A stretch of DNA of 64,000 nt, from positions 903,412-967,411 of the forward strand of contig NZ_GL622359.1 in NCBI RefSeq assembly GCF_000185505.1. Direction: 5' to 3'. A program made the translations under genes and the position numbers. Numbering within the stretch: the first letter of the stretch is position 1; each line of letters begins with the position of its first letter. This document shows positions 53,229 to 61,656 of the stretch, piece after piece. This stretch comes from Pseudoramibacter alactolyticus ATCC 23263. GTDB taxonomy: Bacteria > Bacillota > Clostridia > Eubacteriales > Eubacteriaceae. Under the pieces are notes generated by a model. It saw nothing but the letters and a program-made list of their open reading frames with translations, was not told the DNA's origin and ran no database searches.

Positions 53229-54680
53229 CTATTTGATCCGGCCGAACAGCACCGGCGAAATTTTCTCTTCAAATTGGACGGCCTCTTCCGGCACGCCCAG
53301 CTCCCGAGCCAGAATCTTCATCACCTTGAACTGGCAGAAACCGCTCTGGCAGCGGCCCATGCCGGCTCGGGTACGCCGCTTGACGCCTTCAACCGTTCTC
53401 GCGCCCAGCCGTTGGTGAATCGCCGCGACGATTTCGCCTTCCGTCACGGTCTCACACCGGCACACAATGCGTCCATAGGCCGGATCTTTTTGAATCAGCG
53501 CGTCCTGTTCTTCAAGGCTCATCCGATCAAAATCCGGCGGCGCCTGCCGATACCGCTGATAGCTCGGCCGGGGCTTGAGTTCAAGATCCGCATCGGCCAG
53601 AAGATCCCGCACGTATTCGGCGATGGCCGGCGACGACGCAGCCCCCGGCGACTGAATCCCCGCCGCATGAATAAAGTGCGGCAGGGCAGGCGACGCGGCA
53701 ATCCAAAAATCGTTGCCGTTATCCAGGGCGACCGGGCGCTGCCCGGCAAAGGTGCGGATCACACTGCCATCCTGAAATTCCGGAATCAGATGATGAGCCC
53801 CTGCTAAAAGCTCGCCGATGCCTTCGGCGTCATTGCTGGTGTCTTCTTTGTCCTCGCGCATGGTTGCCGTGGAGCCGATGATCGTATTGCCGTGGGCCAT
53901 CGGAATCAAGGCGATGCCCTTAGTGTCCGGGCTCGGGCAGGGAAACATCACCGTCGAAATCGGCGTCGGCATGTTTTTATCCAACACGCAAAGATTACCA
54001 TGACGCCCCTGGACCCGATATTCGTGCAGGCCGGCCAGTGCCGCCACATCGTCGGCGTGCACGCCGGCTGCGTCCACGATATAGCGCGTGCGGAAGCGAT
54101 CCGTCGGCGTCGTGATGGTAAAAGCCCCGTCTTCGTCCGCATGGATCCCCGTCACCGGCTGATCGACCAGAATATCGGCGCCGTTTTCCGCCGCGTTTTC
54201 CGCAAAGGCCACCGCGACCTCAAAGGGGTCGATCATCGTCGTCGTGTGGGCCAGCAGCGCGCCAAGCGCCGCCTTGTTGATAAAGGGCTCGCGATTTTGC
54301 AGCTGCGCCGCGTCAATGCGCTCCACCTGCGCCACCCCGTTTGCCCGGGCATTGTCGCAGAGCTCATCCACTTTTTTCAAATCCTGATCGGAGTAGGCCA
54401 CCACCAGCGTCCCCGTTTTGCGGATATGAAAATCCAGATCACGGGCCAGCTGCGGATACATCCGCGCGCCCGCGGGATTGAGCTTCGCCTTCAGCGTTCC
54501 GGGATGGGGATCATAGCCCGGGTGCACCACGCCGCCGTTGCCCTTGGTCGCCCCGACACCGATATCCGGTTTGCGTTCCAGTAAGGCCAGTTTTAAATCG
54601 TATTTCGCCAATTCGTGCACGATGCCCGTCCCGGTGATCCCCCCGCCGATGACCATCACATCGTAAATTGCTTGTTCCAT
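53229..54680 (-). CDS. FAD-dependent glycerol-3-phosphate dehydrogenase, GlpA-like (second copy)
   Basis: 483 residues. The DAO domain begins VMVIGGGITGTGIVHELAK and has VVHPGYDPHPGTLKAKLN; the BFD [2Fe-2S] tail has RIVCRCETVTEGEIV and GMGRCQSGFCQFKVM. It is somewhat shorter than the first copy (501 residues). ATG 54680 is chosen for its GGAGG. Which polyol phosphate it uses is unsure, because a LyxK-like kinase and glpK share the operon. Confidence 0.85.
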   Translation of the reverse strand: MEQAIYDVMVIGGGITGTGIVHELAKYDLKLALLERKPDIGVGATKGNGGVVHPGYDPHPGTLKAKLNPAGARMYPQLARDLDFHIRKTGTLVVAYSDQDLKKVDELCDNARANGVAQVERIDAAQLQNREPFINKAALGALLAHTTTMIDPFEVAVAFAENAAENGADILVDQPVTGIHADEDGAFTITTPTDRFRTRYIVDAAGVHADDVAALAGLHEYRVQGRHGNLCVLDKNMPTPISTVMFPCPSPDTKGIALIPMAHGNTIIGSTATMREDKEDTSNDAEGIGELLAGAHHLIPEFQDGSVIRTFAGQRPVALDNGNDFWIAASPALPHFIHAAGIQSPGAASSPAIAEYVRDLLADADLELKPRPSYQRYRQAPPDFDRMSLEEQDALIQKDPAYGRIVCRCETVTEGEIVAAIHQRLGARTVEGVKRRTRAGMGRCQSGFCQFKVMKILARELGVPEEAVQFEEKISPVLFGRIK

Positions 54681-54717
54681 TTTGTCCTCCCTCTTTTCTT
54701 GACGCATCACACTGCCA

Positions 54718-55473
54718 TCAGCGCATCAGCATGCCGCCGGTCACATCCACCGTGGCGCCTGTCATATAAGCTGCCGGCTGCGATGCGAGAAAAACGATCA
54801 CATCGGCCACTTCCTCCGGCTTCGCCACATGGCCGACGGGAATCCGGCTTTCGTAATACCCCGGATGCGCCGCCATGCTCGCCGCGATCATATCCGTCTC
54901 GACAATGCCCAGCGCCACCGCATTCACCGTGATGCCCTTGGGCGAAAGCTCCCTGGCCATCGAAACGGTCATCGCTGCCATGCCGGCCTTGCTCGCCGCG
55001 TAGTGCACGTGGCCGGTGGTCGAGCCGTGAAAGGCCGCCTGAGAGTTCACATTGACAATGCGCCCGCCGCGCCCGGCCGTGAGATTAACTTTAGCAAAAT
55101 ACTGAGACGCGCGAAAGGCCGCCGTCAGATTCACATCCAAGGTGCGCTGCCAATCATCGAGCGTGATGTCCTGGCACCATCCCTGCAGAAAAATCCCGGC
55201 GTTGTTGATGAGGATATCCATCTCGCCAAGCGCGACGCGAGCCTGCTCCATCACAGCCGTTACGGATGAGACATCGGCAAAGTCCGCCGCCAGCGGCACC
55301 GCCCGCACGCCAAAGGCCTCGCAGACCGCCGCCGTTTGAGCCGCCCCGTCGAGGTGGCCGGCCACCACGCCCAGATCCGTGCCCTCTTTCGCCAGAGCCA
55401 GTGCTACCGCCCGGCCGACCCCGCGGGATGCCCCGGTCACAATCGCTCTTTTTCCTTTTAATTGAAGATCCAT
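54718..55473 (-). CDS. Short-chain dehydrogenase/reductase
   Basis: 251 residues, classical SDR: VTGASRGVGRAVALALAKEG, ADFADVSSVTAV, INNAGIFLQG, VNVNSQAAFHGSTTG and YAASKAGMAAMT with Ser-Tyr-Lys. ATG 55473 (DLQLKGKRA) is taken in place of the longer frame for its AGAGG. It lies between a carbohydrate kinase and the GlpA-like gene and probably oxidises the free polyol to the ketose phosphorylated by the kinase. Confidence 0.85.
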   Translation of the reverse strand: MDLQLKGKRAIVTGASRGVGRAVALALAKEGTDLGVVAGHLDGAAQTAAVCEAFGVRAVPLAADFADVSSVTAVMEQARVALGEMDILINNAGIFLQGWCQDITLDDWQRTLDVNLTAAFRASQYFAKVNLTAGRGGRIVNVNSQAAFHGSTTGHVHYAASKAGMAAMTVSMARELSPKGITVNAVALGIVETDMIAASMAAHPGYYESRIPVGHVAKPEEVADVIVFLASQPAAYMTGATVDVTGGMLMR

Positions 55474-55503
55474 AATTGCCTCTTTTCCTGCTTCTGTCAA
55501 CTT

Positions 55504-57009
55504 TTATACATCCCAATCATCCCAGACGCCGTCCAGTGCGTCAATCACCTTGCGGTAGCGCACGTATTTCTTATCGTAAATCGCCTTCTTCGCCGGATCG
55601 GGCTTCGCGGTGTACATCACATCCACCATTGACGTCGACGCTTCTTTAAAGGACGCGAACACGCCGGTGGCCACACCAGCGCAGATAGCCGCCCCCAAAG
55701 CGCCCAATTCCTGGCTGCGCGCCACCTCGATAGGCGTTTGCAGCACATCGGCAAACATCTGAACCCAGATTTCCGATTTGGCCACGCCGCCGGCCATTCG
55801 GATGAGCGCCGGCTTATCGCGATATTTAAGTAACTTTTCGATGTGATAACGATGACTGAACACAATCCCTTCGTAAACCGCGCGCAGCATATTGCCCCGG
55901 GTATGCCAGGACTGCAGCCCCACAAAAGCCCCTTTGGCATTGACGTGCACATTCGTCCCGAAGAGAAAGGGCAAAAACACCAGGCCGCAATCCTGTTCAC
56001 CGATTTTTTCGACCGATGCGTTGGAAACCTCATAAATATCCTTGCCTTTTAAATCCACATCCCGCAAAATTTCCGTGAGAAACCATTCGAGATTGCTGGC
56101 AGAGGTCGGACTACCTTCGAGGATCATCCAATAACCGGGTATCGTATCGATGGAGGTCATGAATAAATCCTTGTCCACCACCGGCTTTCTGCTGATATAT
56201 TCGTTGATGCTCCAGGTGCCGGCTACCACACACATGGTGTTTTCATCGGTGACGCCCACGGCCATGGCCGACGCGTGAATATCCATACTGCCGCCGGCCA
56301 CCGGCGTCCCTGCTTTAAGCCCGGTAAGCCCAGCCGCTTCTTCCGTCACCCGACCGCAGATTTCCCCGGCGTATTTGAGAGGCGGCAGCTTATCATAAAT
56401 GGATTCAAGTCCCATCTCAGCCAAAAGCACCCGGTCGTAACATACATCCCGCACGTTCATCAGGCTGGAGCCCGAATAATCGGTAATTTCGGCATAGGGT
56501 TCCCCGGTGAGTTTCATTCGGATAAAATCCTTGCACATTAAAATCCAGCGGGTATCGGTCAGGACTTCCGGCCGATATTTCATAAACCAGCGCAGAATCG
56601 TCGTCGGCTGCCCGGCCCAGCAAGACTGCATCGTCTTGGGCAGGATGCGCTCGAAGGTGCCGTCGCTGTTCCAGGCGATGGCGAATTCTTTGCCGCGGGA
56701 ATCGGTAGAAATGATGCCGTTGTAAGCCGGGGTGCCATCGGCCCGGGTTAAATAAAGCCCGTTGCCGTGGCCCGTTGCCGCGACGCCGAGCACTTCCTCC
56801 CCGGAGATACCCGCTTCGGACAGCACCGAGCGAATCGCCCCGACATTCGCTGCCCACATTTCATCCCCGTCGCGCTCGGTAAAACCAGGCTCCGGTTGAA
56901 TCAGCGCCGTTTTGCGACTGCTCACCGCCACTTCATGCCCCTTCAGGTCGTAAAGCGCCACTTTGGTTATCGTGCCGCCGTTGTCGAGTCCCAATAAATA
57001 TGCTCCCAT
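55504..57009 (-). CDS. FGGY carbohydrate kinase, L-xylulose kinase (LyxK)-like
   Basis: 501 residues. YLLGLDNGGTITKVALYDLK, PGFTERDGDEMW, STDSRGKEF, VAGTWSINEYIS, ILEGSPTSASNLEWFL and IRMAGGVAKSEIWVQMFAD align well with E. coli LyxK, a kinase of L-xylulose and 3-keto-L-gulonate. The ATG at 57009 is used; the longer frame lacks a ribosome site. Its neighbours (SDR, aldolase) would complete polyol to ketose to ketose phosphate to cleavage. Confidence 0.8.
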   Translation of the reverse strand: MGAYLLGLDNGGTITKVALYDLKGHEVAVSSRKTALIQPEPGFTERDGDEMWAANVGAIRSVLSEAGISGEEVLGVAATGHGNGLYLTRADGTPAYNGIISTDSRGKEFAIAWNSDGTFERILPKTMQSCWAGQPTTILRWFMKYRPEVLTDTRWILMCKDFIRMKLTGEPYAEITDYSGSSLMNVRDVCYDRVLLAEMGLESIYDKLPPLKYAGEICGRVTEEAAGLTGLKAGTPVAGGSMDIHASAMAVGVTDENTMCVVAGTWSINEYISRKPVVDKDLFMTSIDTIPGYWMILEGSPTSASNLEWFLTEILRDVDLKGKDIYEVSNASVEKIGEQDCGLVFLPFLFGTNVHVNAKGAFVGLQSWHTRGNMLRAVYEGIVFSHRYHIEKLLKYRDKPALIRMAGGVAKSEIWVQMFADVLQTPIEVARSQELGALGAAICAGVATGVFASFKEASTSMVDVMYTAKPDPAKKAIYDKKYVRYRKVIDALDGVWDDWDV

Positions 57010-57137
57010 GATTTTCTCCTTATCCATCTGAACGCATTTAAACCCACATTTAAAAAGCCTGTTTAACCGGCGAAACAACGCCGATCAAACAGAACTTCAC
57101 CACATCTCTTTCCCGCTGCAATCTTTTGTTGTCGCTT

Positions 57138-57701
57138 TTAATACAAATCCCGCCGACTGATGGTTGCCCCGTTAAAGCCCGCCACCTGCACCTGTTCAAG
57201 ATCCGAAGACGTTCGGATAAAGCCGCCGGCCAGCAGCGGCATGGCTGTTACTTGCCGCAGTTTCTCAATGATCATCACGCCGATCACCGCCGGCAAAATT
57301 TCTGCCGCGTGCGCAGCTGATCCCTTCAAAATGCGCGTGCTGGTGTCCAAAGCGCGGGAATCGCTGATCAGAAAACGCTGGATGGTGTAAAGCCCCGCAT
57401 GACGTGCCATACCCAGCCGGCTGCTGTCGGTGGACATCACCCCGTCTACGCCGTAATAATTCTTCAGCAATTTAATACCCGCCTGGTCGCGCCCGAAGCC
57501 CCCCAACAGTTCCATATTGACGAGCACCTCTTTGCCTGCTGCATGTACTTTTTCAGCCAGCGGCTTTAAATTTGCAATATCCGCCCCCGTCAGCAAAATA
57601 GCCGAACAATCGCCCTTTAATGCCGCTGTCAAATCGCCGAGCCGTTTGATTGACGGAATGACCGTAAATCCCTTCGTCAATATGCTTTCGATGCTTTCCA
57701 T
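57138..57701 (-). CDS. glpP: Glycerol-3-phosphate responsive antiterminator
   Basis: 187 residues in the GlpP family: TVIPSIKRLGDLTAALKGDC, AILLTGADIANLKPL, DGVMSTDSSRLGMARHAG, TIQRFLISDSRALDTS and MPLLAGGFIRTSSDLEQVQ. It binds glycerol 3-phosphate and stops premature termination in glp leaders. It is the second gene of the operon whose leader carries a terminator (59277-59324), so it very likely controls itself. ATG 57701 is assumed; a TTG at 57728 overlaps the glpK stop. Confidence 0.9.
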   Translation of the reverse strand: MESIESILTKGFTVIPSIKRLGDLTAALKGDCSAILLTGADIANLKPLAEKVHAAGKEVLVNMELLGGFGRDQAGIKLLKNYYGVDGVMSTDSSRLGMARHAGLYTIQRFLISDSRALDTSTRILKGSAAHAAEILPAVIGVMIIEKLRQVTAMPLLAGGFIRTSSDLEQVQVAGFNGATISRRDLY

Positions 57702-57728
57702 GCGGTCGTTTCTTTCTTGTCGATCCAA

Positions 57729-59219
57729 TTATGCTCTGGCCCAGTCCTTCGAGCGTTCCACGGCAGACCGCCACTGATCGTAAAGCAGCTCCCGCTCGGT
57801 GTCGCCGATCTGCGGTTCAAAAATTTTGTCGGCTTGCCACATATCCCGGATCTCATCGATGCTTTTAAAGATCCCGCAGCCGAGTCCCGCCAGATAGCAG
57901 GCACCGAGCGCCGTCGTTTCAATATCCTTCGGCCGGATTACTTTACAGTTAAGAATATCTGCCTGGAACTGCATTAGCCAGTCGTTTTGTGCCGCGCCGC
58001 CGTCCACCTTGAGCTCTTTGAGGGTGATACCGGAGTTCTCAGCCATGTCCTCCAGCAGATCCCTGGTTTGATACGCCATGGATTCCAACGCCGCCCGGGT
58101 GATCTGTTCCTGCGTCGTGTCTGCTGTGACACCGATGATCATACCCCGGGCATTGGTGTTGTAATGCGGAGCTCCCAGTCCGGTAAACGCCGGCACGAAG
58201 AAGACGCCGCCGTTATCCGCAAGCGAAGCGGCCATCGCTTCGGATTCGCTGGCTTTGCCGAAAAAGTGCATCTTGTCCCGCAGCCACTGCACCACCTGAC
58301 CGGCGATTAAAATGGATGCGCCCATCGAATACTTGATCCGATCGTTGATGCCCCAAGCCAGAGTCATCAAGCCGGTGGCGGTGCGCGGGGCTTTATCACC
58401 GGTAAACATCAGCGGCACTGCCGAAGTTCCATACGTGTTCTTGGCCGCACCTTCATCAAAACAGGCCTGCCCGAAAAGCGCCGCCGACTGATCGCCGGCA
58501 ATTCCAGTAATTGGAATTGCCGCACCAAACCACTTGGGATCGGCCATGCCGAAAAGTCCCACCGAGTTTTTGACTTCCGGTAAAATGTCCTTTGGAATGG
58601 CCAACACCTTGAGCAGATCGTCATCCCATTTGCCTTCGTAGGGGTTAAACACCAAGGTGCGTGCCGCATTGGAATAATCCGTCGCATGGACCTGGCCACA
58701 GGTTAAATTCCAGAGCAGCCAGGCGTCGATGTTCCCGAATTTCAAATCGCCGCTGTTCGCCTTGGTCTGAGCTTCCGGCACGTTATCAAGAATCCAACGG
58801 ATCTTGGTCCCCGAATAAGTCGGATCCAGCACGAGGCCCGTTCGCTGATTGAAGAGCGCGTTGTGTCCTTCCCGGCGCAGCCGTTCCACAATGGGCGCCG
58901 TCCGGCGGCATCCCCAGACAATGTCATGATATACCGGTTTGCCGGTGTTTTTATCCCACATCACCGTGGTTTCCCGCTGGTTGGTAATCCCGATCGCCGT
59001 GATATCCGCCCCGGCCAGACCGGCTTTGGCGATGGCATTGCGCGAGGTTTCTAGCGTGACCTGCCAAATTTCTTCGGCCGATTGTTCCCACCAGCCGGAT
59101 TTGGGATAAAATTGTTCGTATTCCTTGTAATCCAGTGCGACCACGTACCCATTTTCATCATAAATCACTCCGCGGGATCCCGTCGTCCCTTGATCCATGA
59201 TCAGAATATGCTTTGCCAT
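57729..59219 (-). CDS. glpK: Glycerol kinase (second copy)
   Basis: 496 residues. ILIMDQGTTGSRGVIYDENG, GWWEQSAEEIW, GITNQRETTVMWDKNTGKPV, AGDQSAALFGQACFDEGAA and LKVDGGAAQNDWLMQFQAD are the glycerol kinase signatures. It is about the usual 500 residues, unlike the longer first copy at 31276. The ATG at 59219 follows GAGGAGGGG. Under GlpP control by its leader, it is likely the main glycerol kinase. Confidence 0.92.
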   Translation of the reverse strand: MAKHILIMDQGTTGSRGVIYDENGYVVALDYKEYEQFYPKSGWWEQSAEEIWQVTLETSRNAIAKAGLAGADITAIGITNQRETTVMWDKNTGKPVYHDIVWGCRRTAPIVERLRREGHNALFNQRTGLVLDPTYSGTKIRWILDNVPEAQTKANSGDLKFGNIDAWLLWNLTCGQVHATDYSNAARTLVFNPYEGKWDDDLLKVLAIPKDILPEVKNSVGLFGMADPKWFGAAIPITGIAGDQSAALFGQACFDEGAAKNTYGTSAVPLMFTGDKAPRTATGLMTLAWGINDRIKYSMGASILIAGQVVQWLRDKMHFFGKASESEAMAASLADNGGVFFVPAFTGLGAPHYNTNARGMIIGVTADTTQEQITRAALESMAYQTRDLLEDMAENSGITLKELKVDGGAAQNDWLMQFQADILNCKVIRPKDIETTALGACYLAGLGCGIFKSIDEIRDMWQADKIFEPQIGDTERELLYDQWRSAVERSKDWARA

Positions 59220-59276
59220 TGCTCCCCTCCTCATTGTTCACCATGTGCTGAGGCGATAAAAACATCCAACAAAAAA

Positions 59277-59324
59277 TCCTGCTTAATAAGCGTACTTCTT
59301 TCTCCATACACTTATTAAACAGGA
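59277..59324 (-). terminator. Leader terminator, probable GlpP antitermination site
   Basis: Eighteen-base arms TCCTGcTTAATAAGcGTA (59277-59294) and TACACTTATTAAACAGGA (59307-59324) with a 12-base loop; the minus strand then has six T. It sits between the promoter and glpK, so transcription would stop unless an antiterminator acts; GlpP is encoded just downstream. Confidence 0.75.
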
Positions 59325-59376
59325 CTCAGCGTTTCCGTCCATCTCCTCAATCTCCAGATGTATTCTGTTTGTCATT

Positions 59377-59405
59377 AGTCTATCACGACTTGTAAAGGGT
59401 GTCAA
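59377..59405 (-). promoter_or_regulatory. Promoter of the second glpK operon
   Basis: TTGACA (59400-59405), 17-base spacer and TAGACT (59377-59382), a near-consensus sigma-A promoter about 160 bases upstream of glpK. Confidence 0.8.
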
Positions 59406-59465
59406 TATTCCGTAGATGATTTCAGTTAATTTTTATTTTATCCATTCCATTCGAGGCGCAAAGAA

Positions 59466-59489
59466 AGACCGCAGGTCTCCCCGCGGTCT
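59466..59489 (-). terminator. Terminator after rubredoxin
   Basis: AGACCGC / GCGGTCT arms with a 10-base loop, followed on the minus strand by TTCTTTG. Confidence 0.6.
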
Positions 59490-59512
59490 GATTGTGTTTG
59501 CTCTATCCTTAA

Positions 59513-59677
59513 TTATTCTTCGACGAGTTCGAATTCGTCTTTGCTGGCGCCGCACAGCGGGCACTCCCAGTCCTCCGGCAGATCTTCCCACTTGGTGCCC
59601 GGTGCAACGCCGTTGTCCGGGTCGCCGGCTGCTTCGTCATAGATATAACCACATAAAGTGCATTCGTATTTTCTCAT
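59513..59677 (-). CDS. Rubredoxin
   Basis: 54 residues. The FeS4 cysteines are in [17 protein letters not shown] (Cys6, Cys9) and [13 protein letters not shown] (Cys39, Cys42), and [11 protein letters not shown] is the usual middle. It carries single electrons in the cytoplasm, in anaerobes often to oxygen- or peroxide-detoxifying enzymes. ATG 59677 is preceded by GGAGG. It is a separate transcription unit. Confidence 0.95.
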   Translation of the reverse strand: MRKYECTLCGYIYDEAAGDPDNGVAPGTKWEDLPEDWECPLCGASKDEFELVEE

Positions 59678-59796
59678 AAGTTCCTCCTTGATGGATCTCA
59701 GTAATTTAAACTGTTTTGATTATAACCGATCTAATGTGCTTTGTCTATTCGAAAAACAAAAAATGCTTTTTCTTCCGCTTTTTCTGCCCCGCCCGC

Positions 59797-60273
59797 CTAT
59801 TTGTGATATTTCCGGCCTACGTCAATCATCAAACCTCGGTATATCTGTTCCAGCGCGAGCACCCGGGTCATCAAATGGGTAAAGGTCAGACGTGACAACT
59901 GCCAGCGCGCATCGGCACGCCGAATAAGGGCTCCGCCCACCCCGAGCGATCCCCCGATGACGAACACCAGCTCCGACGCTTTAAGCCGCCACACTGCCAG
60001 CTGCTCAGCAAAGGCTTCCGAGGTCCACTGATGGCCGTGCAGATCCAGCAACACCACCCAGGCCCCCGGTTTGATCTTGGCCAGAGCCCGCTTCGCCTCA
60101 CGCTCCAAGATTTTCTGACGCTCGCCGGGGCGTTCTTCACGGAAATTGGCCTCATCCTTTATTTCGATCACTTCGCATTTGGCAAAGGCCCCCAACCGCT
60201 TGCAATAATCCGCCTGAAGTGCCGCCAGATGTTTATCCTTTAATTTACCGATGGCTACAATGGTCAGTTTCAT
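59797..60273 (-). CDS. rlmH: 23S rRNA (pseudouridine-1915-N3)-methyltransferase
   Basis: 158 residues of the SPOUT family. It begins LTIVAIGKLKDKHLAAL, has VVLLDLHGHQWTSEAFAEQL and FVIGGSLGVG, and ends in HLMTRVLALEQIYRGLMI with a C-terminal YHK, the RlmH signature. It methylates the pseudouridine in helix 69 of 23S rRNA. ATG 60273 (KLTIV) is used, with GGAGAGG before it. DUF1638 is immediately upstream. Confidence 0.92.
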   Translation of the reverse strand: MKLTIVAIGKLKDKHLAALQADYCKRLGAFAKCEVIEIKDEANFREERPGERQKILEREAKRALAKIKPGAWVVLLDLHGHQWTSEAFAEQLAVWRLKASELVFVIGGSLGVGGALIRRADARWQLSRLTFTHLMTRVLALEQIYRGLMIDVGRKYHK

Positions 60274-60278
60274 CAAAA

Positions 60279-60976
60279 TTAAAACCTCTCCTTGGCATAG
60301 GCCTGCCAACTTTCACTGAAGAAATCATCCCGGGTGATGATTTCTCCCGGCACCTTCACCATGAACTGATCGTCCCAGCGTCCAGTGATGAGTTTTTCGA
60401 GAACGCGGTTGCTCCCCGGCACTGGGTGCACCTGGGCCTTCATCAAATCGGCTCCGCGTTTCGCTTTGCCGGCGAAGGGCTCCCGGGTCAGATCTTCCAC
60501 GCCGGTATCCACCACATCCAGCGCATCATAATCGGCGAACCAGGTGTCGAACAGCGCCTGGGCCTCGGCCTGGCCGTGCTCTTTCGCCAAACGGTGATAC
60601 AAACGCTCCGGCGAAAAAAAGCCGGGGACCGGATATTGAACATATAAAAATGGCCGGCCTGCTTCAGATCGGGATGATAAGTGTCGTCGGTCGTCAAGGC
60701 GATGGAAACGCAATCGTCAAAACGCGGAATCACGATTTTCTGCCGGGCGGCGATCCCTTCCCAAACGCCGCCACAATAGCCCTGAGCCACGAGCACCGTG
60801 TCCCGGTCCCCGGGGATGCGGCGATCCAGAGCGTCGACGGCCGCTTCGCGCATTTTGGGCGGATCCACGTGCAGCCGCATGTTCAGGGCTACCACCGGAT
60901 AGTGCGTGCCGCATTTTTTCTGGGCCGCCATCACATAGTGAACCAAATTACCGCAAGCTAAAATCACTGGCTTCAT
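60279..60976 (-). pseudogene. DUF1638 family protein, one frameshift
   Basis: The N terminus (ATG 60976) has VILACGNLVHYVMAAQKKCG and LVAQGYCGGVWEG, typical of DUF1638, then RFDDCVSIALTTDD. Near 60635 a one-base shift occurs and the rest continues as PVPGFFSPERLYHRLAKEHG, YDALDVVDTGVEDL and PGEIITRDDFF. DUF1638 occurs with corrinoid-dependent methyl transfer in anaerobes; the function is unproven. The two halves fit end to end, so a sequencing error is possible. Confidence 0.65.
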
Positions 60977-61177
60977 AACATTCCTCTCCTTTTATGCTCG
61001 ATTGATGTTTTCGTGCTTCATTTCTTATTTTACGCCATTTTAACCGCTTTAGCAATTTGTGAAAAATATTTCAAAAAAACATGGCCCGGCAAAGTTCTGT
61101 GTTACAATAACATCAATCGATGTTAATCAATTCATCCGTCGGGCCGCCAAGCCCGGCGACTCTTCAAAGGAGACCAT

Positions 61178-61588
61178 ATGCCCAATCAAATTTCGCTATT
61201 TGCCGAAAATAAAAAAGGCGCCCTGCACGCCATTACTGCCGTTTTAGCCGACGCCAATATCAACATCAACACCATGCTGACCAACGACTCCGCCGAGTAC
61301 GGCATCGTCCGGCTGATCGTCGACCGCCCAGAAGAGGCCATCGCCGCACTTAAAACCGCAGGCTATCAATGCCGGCTCGATCAGGTGCTCGCGGTACATA
61401 TGCCCGACGATCCCGGTTCCCTCGACAAAATTTTAAAGGCCCTCTCCGACGGGCGCATCAATATCGACTATCTTTATATTTCCTACGACCGCCACGCGGC
61501 GACGCCCATCGCCGTGATTAAAACCAGCGAGCCGGAGGCCGAAGCCTTTCTGCGCGGCCGTGGCTATCAAATCGCCGATCAGTTTTAA
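61178..61588 (+). CDS. Double-ACT domain protein
   Basis: 136 residues made of two ACT domains, QISLFAENKKGALHAITAVL (1-65) and AVHMPDDPGSLDKILKALSD (70-136). No catalytic domain is attached. Such small ACT proteins bind amino acids and may act as regulators. ATG 61178 follows AAAGGAG. It has its own terminator. Confidence 0.85.
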   Translation: MPNQISLFAENKKGALHAITAVLADANININTMLTNDSAEYGIVRLIVDRPEEAIAALKTAGYQCRLDQVLAVHMPDDPGSLDKILKALSDGRINIDYLYISYDRHAATPIAVIKTSEPEAEAFLRGRGYQIADQF

Positions 61589-61620
61589 ATCAACCAATTG
61601 TCTTTAATGGCCGATACAAA

Positions 61621-61647
61621 AAATCAGCACGTCAAACGTGCTGATTT
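61621..61647. terminator. Terminator between the ACT and MATE genes
   Basis: AAATCAGCACG / CGTGCTGATTT arms around TCAAA, then T-rich; works for the plus strand, possibly both. Confidence 0.8.
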
Positions 61648-61656
61648 TTTTGCTTT

